Of a DNA stretch of 46,657 nt, positions 32,957-40,894 are shown piece after piece. The notes below the pieces were generated by a model, which worked only from the letters and a program-made list of their open reading frames with translations, had not been told where the DNA came from and did no database searches. Made by a program: the position numbers and the translations under genes. Position 1 is the stretch's first letter. Each line of letters opens with the position of its first letter. This stretch comes from Methylobacterium sp. (GTDB lineage: Bacteria; Pseudomonadota; Alphaproteobacteria; Rhizobiales; Beijerinckiaceae), in assembly GCF_019750675.1 (NCBI RefSeq), contig NZ_JAIEOF010000030.1, forward strand, positions 1 through 46,657, read 5' to 3'.

Positions 32957-33718
32957 TCAGCTCCCGGTCAGGACGGAGCGCAGCTTGGCGTCGTCGCCGG
33001 GCTCGTACCCCACCATGATGGCGAGCCGCCCGTCGGGGCGGGGCACGAACAGCGTCGGCACGCCCGGGCGCAGCTGCGGGGCCGCCGCGAAGATCGAGGC
33101 GAAGGCTTGCCGGTTCTCGTCGAGCTTGGCCGCGATCTCCGGGCTCGGCGCGACAGCCGGGGTGAGCTTGGCGTCGAAGGCGCTCTTGAGTGCTGCGACG
33201 TGATCGGGAGCCGACAGGATCGCCGCGGCCATGCGGGTGCCGGCCTCGGAATCGCCCAGCACCACCACCGGGATCCAGCGTGCCGCGACCTGGCCGTGCA
33301 GGGCCGTGAAGGCGGCGTGGCAATAGGGGCAGCGCGGATCGAAGAAGATCGTCGCCACCCGGCTCTCCGGCGTTCCGGCCGGCACGTCGACGATCGCCGC
33401 GAGCTTCCCCAGCGTCTCGATCACCTGCCCGGCCTTCTTCGAGTCCTCGATGGTCGCGAAGTTCGCCGATGGGGCAGCCGGAGATTGTGCAACCTGCGCA
33501 GAGGGGGGCAGCGCCGGCGAGACCGGAGGGCCCGACGCCAATCCTGTAGCCGGCAAGGCACCTGCCGTAGCGGAGCCGTTTGGGAGCGCTGCCAAATTCT
33601 GAGTAGTCGGGCTCGCAACGATCTGAATTTGCACCGGAACCCAATGTTTATCCGTGGCAAAAAAGACACATGCAATCAAAGATCCCGCCCAAGCGATGTG
33701 TTTGATTGCGCTTTCCAT
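32957..33718 (-). CDS. trbB: DsbC/DsbG-like disulfide isomerase, TrbB-like
   Basis: A 253-aa periplasmic protein. An N-terminal hydrophobic anchor (about 7-22) is followed by a Pro/Ala/Ser-rich linker to about 85, then a thioredoxin fold with active site CPYC at 130-133 and a cis-Pro region (GVPTLFVP). IncI TrbB is a similar DsbC-like protein; the likely role is disulfide formation in cysteine-containing transfer proteins, several of which are encoded here. It is the first gene of the minus-strand operon. The DNA encoding its N-terminus is AT-richer than the rest. Confidence 0.85.
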   Translation of the reverse strand: MESAIKHIAWAGSLIACVFFATDKHWVPVQIQIVASPTTQNLAALPNGSATAGALPATGLASGPPVSPALPPSAQVAQSPAAPSANFATIEDSKKAGQVIETLGKLAAIVDVPAGTPESRVATIFFDPRCPYCHAAFTALHGQVAARWIPVVVLGDSEAGTRMAAAILSAPDHVAALKSAFDAKLTPAVAPSPEIAAKLDENRQAFASIFAAAPQLRPGVPTLFVPRPDGRLAIMVGYEPGDDAKLRSVLTGS

Positions 33719-33995
33719 CGTGGTCCGCCCGCCTACAGTCCTGAATGCTCAGGGTCGGCACTTATTGCGAAGCCTTCCTCGGTATGTCAATGAAACATCT
33801 ATGCGTACCGGGTAATGGGTAGCCATATGGGGCGGGATATGGGCCATAAGTGGGGGTTGTGAGCGACATGTGTTTTGTATGCAATCCACCTTTACTTGGT
33901 TTTAGGTGGGATATCCTTCGCCCTGCGGCGCGGCCGTCAAAGTAATTGGCTGGTCGAGCCCGTGTCCTGTGACGCGGCCCTACCCAGAGCGTGCA
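33719..33995. promoter_or_regulatory. Divergent promoter region of the two apparatus operons
   Basis: A stretch of 277 bp, AT-richer than its surroundings, between the start of trbB (minus) and ORF 33996 (plus). It must carry both promoters, but I cannot fix -35/-10 elements. An open frame on the minus strand (33762-34004) is not convincing as a gene. Confidence 0.45.
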
Positions 33996-34292
33996 ATGCA
34001 GCAAATGTTTAGAGACGCATCGAGGCTTGCGACGACAGTTGTAAACATCGTCGGGTTGTCGGCGGGGCTTTTTACAACGTTACTGATCGGCCCCGTCAAC
34101 GGCGAGGAGGGACGGCAAAACCGATCGAGATTTGAATATCACGACGGGCGTGCTGAAGAAAAACGCCCTTACCGGCGGCCTGATCTCGATACCGATCCGA
34201 CGAATTTGAAGATGGAAGAGCTGCGCGAGCGGATAAACGCGCTGGAGGAAAGATTAGAGCTGCTCGAACGAAATTCGAACAATTCTAAATAG
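33996..34292 (+). CDS. Single-TM coiled-coil protein
   Basis: A 98-aa protein. A TM (about 11-29, TVVNIVGLSAGLFTTLLIG) precedes a charged linker with several Arg/Asp residues and a C-terminal coiled coil (MEELRERINALEERLELLER). Function unknown; the layout suits a scaffold at the membrane. It is AT-richer than later genes. The ATG at 33996 is preferred to the upstream frame opening at 33906, which reads as non-coding. It precedes the TraQ-like gene by 8 nt. Confidence 0.6.
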   Translation: MQQMFRDASRLATTVVNIVGLSAGLFTTLLIGPVNGEEGRQNRSRFEYHDGRAEEKRPYRRPDLDTDPTNLKMEELRERINALEERLELLERNSNNSK

Positions 34293-34300
34293 GTGCGGTG

Positions 34301-34867
34301 ATGGTCGTTCCCGATCTTGGCAGTCTGCTCGTTTCGTTGAGTGAGGTGTTCCCGCTCTTCGTCAATTTGATCTTTTTGGGCATTGCCCTGCTGGGGATCT
34401 GGTTCGGGACGTCCGGCCTCTACGCACTCTACGGTGTCGCGGCCGGGGAACATAAATTCTCCAATCGCCCGGTGACGATCGATACCGCTTTCGGCAAGCT
34501 CGCCCTCGCCGGCGCGATGATCGTGGCGCCGGTCCTGCTGTGGAAATTCGCCAACAGCTTCGTGCTCGGCGGCGATATCACCTACAGCATGTTCAACTAC
34601 GGCGGGTCTCAGCGTGGGTCGACCTGCGATCAGATCAGGGCGGCGATCACATACTTCTTCATGTGCCTCGGCGCCCTGGCGTGGCTCGTCGCCGGACTGA
34701 AGCTCTACAAGGCGACTTCAGGCCAGCATGACGGGGCGGGCTCGGCCTTCCTGTACCTCGTCGGCGGCACCCTGGCGTTCTTCATCAACGACGTCGCCCA
34801 GCTCGTCGGCAACACGATCAAGATGGACGTGTCGCTGTCGAACGTCTGCACGATGATCGGGGGCTGA
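34301..34867 (+). CDS. DotE/IcmC/TraQ-like membrane protein
   Basis: A 188-aa protein with four hydrophobic segments (about 19-48, 67-90, 112-132, 147-165). The LVAGLKLYKATSGQ segment between the third and fourth TMs is close to the loop of the icmD-like protein at 25432 (GVKLYKSSQDDN), suggesting that the two are related. IcmC and IcmD share such homology in Dot/Icm systems. The ATG at 34301 has AGGTG 5 nt upstream; GTG 34298 is a poor alternative. It stands outside the main operon that holds dotO. Confidence 0.7.
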   Translation: MVVPDLGSLLVSLSEVFPLFVNLIFLGIALLGIWFGTSGLYALYGVAAGEHKFSNRPVTIDTAFGKLALAGAMIVAPVLLWKFANSFVLGGDITYSMFNYGGSQRGSTCDQIRAAITYFFMCLGALAWLVAGLKLYKATSGQHDGAGSAFLYLVGGTLAFFINDVAQLVGNTIKMDVSLSNVCTMIGG

Positions 34868-34883
34868 GATGGAGGACGCTCCC

Positions 34884-35405
34884 CTAGCGGCCGCTGCGTC
34901 GGACCAGCCCCTGCACCTCCGAGACCGCGAAGGCCCACAGGGGCGCCCGCGCCTCGAACAGCCTCCCGTGCTCGATCTGCCATGCGCGGTAGCGCGAGAC
35001 CATGGCGGTGGCGCACACCACGAGGCAGAGCAGCGCGGCCCCGAAGAGCGTGAGCCACGAGCGGGCATAGATCGCCCAGGCGGCGGCCAGCACGCCGATG
35101 ATCTCGGCCGCCACGAACAGCGTCAGGGCCTGTTGGCGCTCATAGGCGGCCAGGGTCCGCGGATCGGTGCCGTCGAGGGCGTAGGTGCGGCCGAGTTCCG
35201 CCAGGGAGAAGGTCGCGCCGCAATTCGGGTCGTCGCAGCGGCGCCGATCGAGCGCCTCGGGATCGCTCATCAGGCGGCCGCGCCGGCAGGTGGGGCAGAG
35301 GGCGTGCGTCCCGCCCAGCACCGTCCCGCCCATGGCCGCGAAGCTGCGATGCTCCGGTCCGACCCGGCGCGCGAGGCGTGCCCTCACGAACGAGACGATC
35401 CCCAT
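34884..35405 (-). CDS. Zinc-ribbon membrane protein
   Basis: A 173-aa protein. The zinc ribbon CPTC-x16-CDDPNC uses Cys37, Cys40, Cys57 and Cys62, followed by GATFSLAELGRTYALDGTDP. Two TM helices follow (about 93-110 and 115-133), then a short cytoplasmic tail. Zinc-binding DotN/IcmJ acts with the coupling protein in Dot/Icm systems but has no TM, so that link is only a thought. ATG 35405 follows AGGTGA, better than GTG 35414. It is transcribed opposite to its neighbours. Confidence 0.7.
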   Translation of the reverse strand: MGIVSFVRARLARRVGPEHRSFAAMGGTVLGGTHALCPTCRRGRLMSDPEALDRRRCDDPNCGATFSLAELGRTYALDGTDPRTLAAYERQQALTLFVAAEIIGVLAAAWAIYARSWLTLFGAALLCLVVCATAMVSRYRAWQIEHGRLFEARAPLWAFAVSEVQGLVRRSGR

Positions 35406-35504
35406 CTGGGTCACCTGCTGAAGTTATCGATCCGTCGGCGCTTGTGTAACAGCATCAGTCGGTATCGCAAGGCAAATACAAGTCCGATTACGCGGGGTAT
35501 GATT

Positions 35505-35645
35505 ATGAGCGCAATTCGGGTGAAGGCGGCCGTTAGACTGGTGGCTGTGCTGATCGGTATCGGCGTTCTGCTGCCCGGTTGCGTCAGCACCGGAAGCAGC
35601 ACCTCGGGGCATGTCGATGCCAAGCTGCGTGAGCACGGGATCTGA
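35505..35645 (+). CDS. Small lipoprotein (DotD/TraH position)
   Basis: A 46-aa protein with a lipobox: signal AVRLVAVLIGIGVLLPGC, Cys26 being the predicted lipidated residue. The mature part is only about 20 residues (VSTGSSTSGHVDAKLREHGI). In Dot/Icm and IncI systems a lipoprotein (DotD/TraH) is encoded just before DotC/TraI; here it is 3 nt before dotC, but it lacks the folded domain of DotD (about 160 aa). ATG 35499, two codons upstream, is the alternative start. Confidence 0.6.
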   Translation: MSAIRVKAAVRLVAVLIGIGVLLPGCVSTGSSTSGHVDAKLREHGI

Positions 35646-35648
35646 GCC

Positions 35649-36848
35649 ATGCGCCTGAAGGCAAGGATCCTCTCCGGCGTGCTCGGCACCACCGCGCTCT
35701 GCGTCCTCGGGCAACCGGCCGGGGCTCAGGTCGCCAACACCTACTGCGCCCAGAACCCGGCGGCCTGCGCCCCCGTCGCCCCTGCGGGGGGCTACGGCTA
35801 CGGCGCCCCGGCCGGCGGCGGCTACGGCTACGGCGGACCCGGATATGGCGCTCCCGGCTACGGTGGGGGGTATGGCGCCGGCTATGGCTATGGCGGCCCC
35901 GGCTATGGCGGCCCCGGCTACGGTGGACCGGGCTACGGTGGACCGGGCTATGGCGCCCCCGGCTACGGCGTTCCCGGCTACGGCGGCTATCCGCCGCCCG
36001 GCTACTACGGCCCGGGGGGCCTCGCCCAGGCCAACGTCCTCAATGCCATCGCCAACGGGCCCCGCTCCCTGCCGGGTCAGGACGGGCAGCCGTTCGCGCC
36101 CAACGTCGGCGACAACTCGGCACCGCCCGCCCCGCCTCACCCGTCGAACCCCGACTTCCAGCGCTATTCGGCCGGGGTCTTCGGCGATGCCAACCGTCCG
36201 ACCAAGGTCGTGCAGCGCACCGCCCGGACCGCCGGCATCCAGGATGGCTACCGCGAGGAATCCCGCAGGATCGCCGCCTACCTCGATACGTCCGACATCA
36301 GCGACCGGCTCGACGCCAAGTACCCGTTCGCCACCGTGATGATCGGCCCCGACATCGTGCCGCCGGTGGTGTCCGAGCTGCGCGGGGTGCGCCAGACCCC
36401 GAGCCGCACCCTGTTGGTCACCACGCTCGGCAGCTTCGAGATCCTGCGCGACGCGCGGGTCACGGTGCAGCCGCCGAACTGGCGCGACTACCTCACCGTC
36501 ACGCCCCCGCCCGAGGCCAAGACCACGTGGACCCCGCCCAAGGGCGATATCGAGCAGGCCAACTGGGAGGTCGGGTACAAGGGCGGCCTGGAGGTGGGCG
36601 TGCAGCAGGCCCGCGCCGCCTTCGACGACGGCTTGGCCCGGCTCGACCGCGATTACTCCGGGATGCGCCGCTATCAGGATCTCGCGGCCCAGGGCGCGGT
36701 CAGCCTGCCGATCGTGAAGACACGCGCCACCGCGCTCAAGGTCGGCAAGGGCGGCCGCTCGGCCGCGGTCGATCAGCGCCTCCTCAAGATCGTCGTCACC
36801 CCGAAATTCCTGCGCACCGCCTCGGCGGCGGCCGCGACCCCGGAGTGA
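35649..36848 (+). CDS. dotC: DotC/TraI-type outer-membrane core protein with Gly-Tyr repeat
   Basis: A 399-aa protein. The signal peptide ends near PAGAQ (residue 27) and shows no clear lipobox, unlike Legionella DotC, a lipoprotein. A tandem Gly/Tyr/Pro region spans about residues 48-123. The DotC domain (about 195-385) is recognisable by YREESRRIAAYLDTSDISDR, then LDAKYPFATVMIGPDIVPPVV, NWRDYLTV and WEVGYKGGLEVGVQQARAAF. DotC, DotD and DotH build the outer-membrane ring. It starts 3 nt after the small lipoprotein gene. Confidence 0.9.
   Translation: MRLKARILSGVLGTTALCVLGQPAGAQVANTYCAQNPAACAPVAPAGGYGYGAPAGGGYGYGGPGYGAPGYGGGYGAGYGYGGPGYGGPGYGGPGYGGPGYGAPGYGVPGYGGYPPPGYYGPGGLAQANVLNAIANGPRSLPGQDGQPFAPNVGDNSAPPAPPHPSNPDFQRYSAGVFGDANRPTKVVQRTARTAGIQDGYREESRRIAAYLDTSDISDRLDAKYPFATVMIGPDIVPPVVSELRGVRQTPSRTLLVTTLGSFEILRDARVTVQPPNWRDYLTVTPPPEAKTTWTPPKGDIEQANWEVGYKGGLEVGVQQARAAFDDGLARLDRDYSGMRRYQDLAAQGAVSLPIVKTRATALKVGKGGRSAAVDQRLLKIVVTPKFLRTASAAAATPE
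35791..36018 (+). repeat. In-frame Gly-Tyr tandem repeat in dotC
   Basis: Imperfect 15-bp units, most regular at about 35886-35990, encode repeats of the type PGYGG/PGYGA. The longest run has about seven units. The repeat keeps the reading frame and should expand or contract easily by slippage. Confidence 0.8.
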
Positions 36849-36851
36849 GCC

Positions 36852-38033
36852 ATGCGCTGGACCGGTAAGACCCGATATCCCGAGCAGGAGATCGTCGTGC
36901 ACGGCCGCGACGAGGTGACCCGCCTGTTCCTCCATGCCGTGGCGATCGGCGCCTCCGACGTGATCTTCCAGTCCGGTCAGCCGGTCCTGGCCGCCATCCA
37001 CGGCGAGCTCTTCGCGCTGACCCGCGTCTGGCTTCAGCCGAGCACCATGGCGCGCATCGCCACCGACCTGTCCTCCACCGACTCGATCATGTCGAAGCTC
37101 TATGCGGGGCAGGATTTCGACCGGGCGATCACGATCGAGGACCGGATCGGCGCTAAGCGCGACGCCGAGCCGGTCCGGCACCGCTTCCGTATCAACGTCA
37201 CCGCCGGCTACCACGAAGGCGATACCGGCGTGCAGATCGTCTGCCGTCACATCCCGGCCGATCCGCCGACGGTGGCCACCCTCGGGGTCGAGGACGACAT
37301 CGTGGCCGAGTCCACCCCGGCCCAGGGCGCCGTGATCGTCGCCGGCGAGACCGGCTCGGGCAAGACCACCACGCTGGCCGCGCTGATCCGCCGGATCCTC
37401 GAGGAGGAGACGCCGATCCACGGCAACGTCATCACCTATGAGGCGCCGATCGAGTTCGTCTTCGAGAACGTACCATCGGCGAGCTGCACCATCATGCAGC
37501 ACGAGATCGGCCTGCACCTGCCCACGTTCGCGGCCGGGGTGCGCAATTCCCTGCGGCGCAAGCCCGGCCTGCTTCTGGTGGGCGAGCTGCGCGACATGCA
37601 CACCGTCATGGCCAGCGTCGAGGCGGCCCAGACCGGCCACCCGATCTACACCACGACCCACGCCAACGACGTCGCCCACATCCTGCGACGCCTGACGCTG
37701 ATGTTCCCGGCCGACCTGCAAATCCAGGCGTTCCACGACGTCCTCGGCAGCAGCCACCTCCTCGTCTCGCAGCTCCTCGTGCCGCGGGTCGGTGGCGGCC
37801 GGTTCTGCCTGCGCGAGTGGCAGGTGCTCACCAACCCCGTTCGCCGCGAGGTGGCCCGGGCGGGCATGGCCGAGTCGGTCGAGACCTTGCGCGACATCAT
37901 CGGCCGGGGCGAGGACGGCCGCTCCATGAAGGCCACGGTCGCGATGGCGCTCGACCAGGGCGTGATCGACGTCGCCACCGCCCGCCGCGTGCTCGAGCGC
38001 TATGGATACCGCGATGCCCGTCTCGCGGCGTAG
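36852..38033 (+). CDS. dotB: DotB/TraJ-type secretion ATPase (PilT/VirB11 family)
   Basis: A 393-aa hexameric-type ATPase at the inner face of the channel. An N-terminal domain (about 1-130) precedes Walker A GETGSGKTTT with K171, the Asp-box region NVITYEAPIEFVFE, the Walker B-like LLLVGELRD and the His box TTTHAND. Length matches DotB (about 377) and IncI TraJ. It starts 3 nt after dotC and overlaps the next gene by 32 nt. Confidence 0.93.
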   Translation: MRWTGKTRYPEQEIVVHGRDEVTRLFLHAVAIGASDVIFQSGQPVLAAIHGELFALTRVWLQPSTMARIATDLSSTDSIMSKLYAGQDFDRAITIEDRIGAKRDAEPVRHRFRINVTAGYHEGDTGVQIVCRHIPADPPTVATLGVEDDIVAESTPAQGAVIVAGETGSGKTTTLAALIRRILEEETPIHGNVITYEAPIEFVFENVPSASCTIMQHEIGLHLPTFAAGVRNSLRRKPGLLLVGELRDMHTVMASVEAAQTGHPIYTTTHANDVAHILRRLTLMFPADLQIQAFHDVLGSSHLLVSQLLVPRVGGGRFCLREWQVLTNPVRREVARAGMAESVETLRDIIGRGEDGRSMKATVAMALDQGVIDVATARRVLERYGYRDARLAA

Positions 38034-38646
38034 CCTCCTCACCGGCCTCGCCGGAACCCTGGCCGGCGCGGCGCTCGGCCTCGCGGGCACCGATCCGGCT
38101 TACGCGGCGGCTCTGGCCGGTGCGGGCGCCGTTCCGCCGCCGGTGCGGCTGTGGCTGCGTCGCGACCGCACCGGCGAGGAGGTGAGTGCGATCGTCCGGA
38201 CGCCGGACGGCTACAACACCCGCGACCTGCTCCTCCTGTCGTGGCTCCTGCGCGACGTCGGCGACGGCAGTTCGGCAGTCTGGATCGATCCGCGCCTGTT
38301 CGACCTCCTGGCCTCGGTTCAGGGGGCGATGAGTGCGGTCCACGGCTCGGTGGTGCCGCTGATCGTCACCTCCGGCTACCGCACGCCGCAGCACAATGCC
38401 GGGATCGAGGGTGCCGCGAAGGCCTCGCTCCATCTCGCGGGGCGCGCCGCCGACCTGCGCGCGGCCGGCTACGGCGCGGATGCGGTGGCGGTTGCCGGGG
38501 CACTGTGCGGCCGCGGCGGCGTCGGGATCTATCCAAAATTCTGCCACCTCGACATCGGCAAGGCCCGGGTCTGGGCCGGCGGACGGAAGCCGGCCGGGCA
38601 GCCCGCCCCCGGCACCCCGATCACCAAGCCGGGAGATCCCGCATGA
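38002..38646 (+). CDS. DUF882/M15-like murein peptidase
   Basis: A 214-aa periplasmic protein. A Tat-type signal (SRRSLLTGLAG) is followed by a YcbK/DUF882 domain of the M15 carboxypeptidase family: SGYRTPQHN near 128-136, SLHLAGRAADLR and CHLDIG with the zinc-binding His/Asp. The likely role is local peptidoglycan opening for channel assembly. The ATG at 38002 overlaps dotB; ATG 38014 fits the Tat signal equally well. The stop overlaps the icmT start (ATGA). Confidence 0.85.
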   Translation: MDTAMPVSRRSLLTGLAGTLAGAALGLAGTDPAYAAALAGAGAVPPPVRLWLRRDRTGEEVSAIVRTPDGYNTRDLLLLSWLLRDVGDGSSAVWIDPRLFDLLASVQGAMSAVHGSVVPLIVTSGYRTPQHNAGIEGAAKASLHLAGRAADLRAAGYGADAVAVAGALCGRGGVGIYPKFCHLDIGKARVWAGGRKPAGQPAPGTPITKPGDPA

Positions 38647-38888
38647 GCGGCCGCCATATGCCCTGGCGCTGGTCGGCCGTGCCGATGCGGTTCCTCGGCC
38701 TGCACGGCAGTATCGCGGCGTTTTTCCCGCTGCTGATCCTCACGGGATTGAGCCGTTACACGTTCATCGCGATGGCGTTGTACGCCGGATTTTTGGCGTA
38801 CTGCAATCACCGCAAGATGACGCCGCTGCGCTTTCTCAAATATCTCTGGGCGAAATTTATCGAGGGTGGAAAATGGCCGGCGTTCTGA
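38643..38888 (+). CDS. icmT: IcmT/TraK family protein
   Basis: An 81-aa protein with WRWSAVPMRFLGLHGSIAAF, then two hydrophobic segments (about 24-38 and 40-55), then HRKMTPLRFLKYLWAKFIEG. This matches the IcmT pattern (a W.....P.FF..DA..AFP start, then a Y.G.TP..FLRW.R end). IcmT is a small Dot/Icm component; IncI TraK is its homologue. Its position after dotB also fits IncI traJ-traK. Coupled by ATGA to the M15 gene. Confidence 0.85.
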   Translation: MSGRHMPWRWSAVPMRFLGLHGSIAAFFPLLILTGLSRYTFIAMALYAGFLAYCNHRKMTPLRFLKYLWAKFIEGGKWPAF

Positions 38889-39535
38889 ACTCGCCTCCGC
38901 ACCGGATCCGCCGCCGGATCCGCAAGGTGCTATTGGGCTCCGTCCTCTTGGGCGGCCTCGCCGTCGGCTCCATGCCGGCCTGGGCTCAGACCAGCTCGAA
39001 CTGCCTCGTCCGTCAGGCGGCCGACGCGGCCGTCCAGCGCCAGATCGCGCTGATCGACGCGGCCAAGGTCAATCCCTCGGCCTTCTTCAACGGGCCGAAC
39101 TCCTGCATCGCCGGCGATCTGCTCAAGCGCTTCGACCTGTCGAACCTGATCCCGGATCTGAGTGGCTTCCTCACGGGAGCCGCGCAGGGCCTGATCGGGT
39201 CGGTGATCGACGCGGCCAAGCGGCAGGTCTGCCAGATCCTGGACGAGCAGCTGCGCGACACGATCCGCAGCATCAACCAGCAGATGGGCAGCTTCCAGAA
39301 CTCGGTATCGGGCGACCTGTTCCGGCAACTCAACGGGTCGATCTCGCCGATCAACCTGCCAAACATTACCGGCCTCGGCTCGTACAACCACGTCCAGAAC
39401 ACCGCGTTCGGCTCGGCGCTCACCACGAGCACAGCGCCACAGGGCGCCAGCTCGGTCGCCACCCAGCCGAGCGCGTCCGCGCCGGTCTCGGCACCCCCCC
39501 CGTCCGGCAGCAGCTACGGAGGCATGTACCAATGA
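38873..39535 (+). CDS. Secreted protein of the transfer operon
   Basis: A 220-aa protein. The signal peptide ends at WAQ (about residue 39). The mature part has four Cys (Cys in SNCLV, NSCIAG, QVCQIL) in a helical region (FDLSNLIPDLSGFLTGAAQG, then DTIRSINQQMGSFQNSVSG) and a Pro/Ser/Ala-rich tail. No family is recognised with confidence. It overlaps icmT by 16 nt. Disulfide bonds could be made by TrbB. Confidence 0.65.
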   Translation: MAGVLNSPPHRIRRRIRKVLLGSVLLGGLAVGSMPAWAQTSSNCLVRQAADAAVQRQIALIDAAKVNPSAFFNGPNSCIAGDLLKRFDLSNLIPDLSGFLTGAAQGLIGSVIDAAKRQVCQILDEQLRDTIRSINQQMGSFQNSVSGDLFRQLNGSISPINLPNITGLGSYNHVQNTAFGSALTTSTAPQGASSVATQPSASAPVSAPPPSGSSYGGMYQ

Positions 39536-39951
39536 TCCGCCGTTCCATCGTGCTCGCCGCGGGCCTGCTTCTCGCAGGTTTCGGCTCGGCTCAGGCCGAG
39601 CCAATCACCCTGCCAGCTGGCGACTGGGGATACTCACCCGCCTCACCGGCCGACTGTAAGAGGCCGCCTCTCACAATCGAGAAAGATCGACTGATCCAAC
39701 GAATTGACCAAGAGGGCGTGCGTGGGGAAGCGCGCTGCAAAATTCTAAAAATAAAGAAGCAGCCCAAGGGTATAATCTTTGTCGATACGAAATGCGATTG
39801 GGATGCTCACGTTCCGCAGGGTATGCGCGAAAGCCCAGACAACGAAAACGACGACTCGTTTTCTCTAAAGGTTATCGACAAAACAAAAATACTCTTCAAC
39901 AACACGCAATATGCGTTGTGCTCGTCCAAGAAGGTGTCGGGTAATGATTGA
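39532..39951 (+). CDS. Secreted hypothetical protein, AT-richer
   Basis: A 139-aa protein. A signal peptide ends near AQAEP (about residue 23). The body has four Cys (ADCKRPP, EARCKIL, DTKCDWD, YALCSS) and a charged C-terminal half. From about residue 40 the DNA is markedly AT-richer than the operon, and this continues into the next gene. Start overlaps the upstream stop (ATGA); the stop overlaps the M23 gene by 8 nt. Family unknown. Confidence 0.6.
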   Translation: MIRRSIVLAAGLLLAGFGSAQAEPITLPAGDWGYSPASPADCKRPPLTIEKDRLIQRIDQEGVRGEARCKILKIKKQPKGIIFVDTKCDWDAHVPQGMRESPDNENDDSFSLKVIDKTKILFNNTQYALCSSKKVSGND

Positions 39952-40894
39952 ATTAAAAATTCAATCATCGGCGCTTGTCATACTTATGGCTTCGTCGGTG
40001 CCCGCCCTTTCAGGTACGTGCCTCACGTCTGACATCATGAAACCAGCCGGTCAGAGGGTTTCGTCTCCGTACGGTGTGAACCGAACCGGCAGGGCCGGTG
40101 CGTCTGCCGGTTATCACCAAGGCATGGATATCGTGAATAGCGAAGGGGCTGGAACGAAGATCTTTTCAGGATCATCGGGTGCGATAACGTATCACAATTT
40201 TACTGGCGGCGGGATCATCGCTGATGTGGTCTCTGGAGATACGCGCTTTTTGTATCTTCATATGAACACCGCTGTTTTTAACAAAAGGCAAGACCCACAG
40301 ATCACTGCCGGCGAGCAAGTGGGGACGATGGGTTGCGAGGGCATGAAAAGCTGCGCCCCCCATCTCCATCTCGGCACGCTCCTGAAGGGCAACGTCCTCG
40401 CCGCGACCGGCACCAACGGCCGGGTCTGGAAGATGTATGCCGGCAAGGGCGCGAGCCCGATGACCGCCGATGCGATCAAATCGGCGCTCCCGCAGGCCTG
40501 GTACTACGTCAATCCCGAACCGTTCCTGCCGCGCCAGCTACCGATCTCCAATCCGTACCCCGACATGGCCGGCGGCCCGCGGAACACGACCCTGCCGAAG
40601 ACCTGCACGCCGGGAGCCAATGAGGGCGCGGCCAGCGAGACCGTCTCGCGCTCCGACAGCCAATCGCAGCAATCCGCGATCGCCAGCGCGGCCGAGAGGG
40701 CCACGGGCTCCGAGGACCACGCGGTCAAGGTCGCCAACCAGCCCAACCGCAGCCTCTACATCGAGCTGGCTCGCACGAACTCGGCCGAGTTAGCCGCCAA
40801 CTCCTTCGACTACGACGCCCAGATCGATGCCGCGCTCGCGCAGCTCGTGACGCTCTACGCGCTCGACGCGCGCCCGATGGAGGGGAAGCCATGA
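39944..40894 (+). CDS. M23 (LytM) family peptidase
   Basis: A 316-aa secreted peptidase. Signal at about 1-24, then the M23 core: YHQGMDIV (zinc ligands His and Asp), a Gly-rich strand and APHLHLG (second His pair). The C-terminal half (about 190-316) is Ser/Ala/Asn-rich and not needed for catalysis. It should cut cross-bridges for channel assembly and pairs with the M15-like enzyme. The first ~135 codons are AT-rich, the rest GC-rich. ATG 39944 was chosen because the signal peptide begins there; the frame opens at 39911. Confidence 0.85.
   Translation: MIELKIQSSALVILMASSVPALSGTCLTSDIMKPAGQRVSSPYGVNRTGRAGASAGYHQGMDIVNSEGAGTKIFSGSSGAITYHNFTGGGIIADVVSGDTRFLYLHMNTAVFNKRQDPQITAGEQVGTMGCEGMKSCAPHLHLGTLLKGNVLAATGTNGRVWKMYAGKGASPMTADAIKSALPQAWYYVNPEPFLPRQLPISNPYPDMAGGPRNTTLPKTCTPGANEGAASETVSRSDSQSQQSAIASAAERATGSEDHAVKVANQPNRSLYIELARTNSAELAANSFDYDAQIDAALAQLVTLYALDARPMEGKP

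Noticed and set aside
33762-34004. Minus-strand ORF of 80 codons between trbB and ORF 33996
   Set aside because: It has no family resemblance and lies across the likely divergent promoter region and the start of ORF 33996.
35886-35990. Short regular repeats that might suggest a CRISPR array
   Set aside because: The 15-bp units are contiguous, without spacers, in frame within dotC, and encode PGYGG-type peptides.
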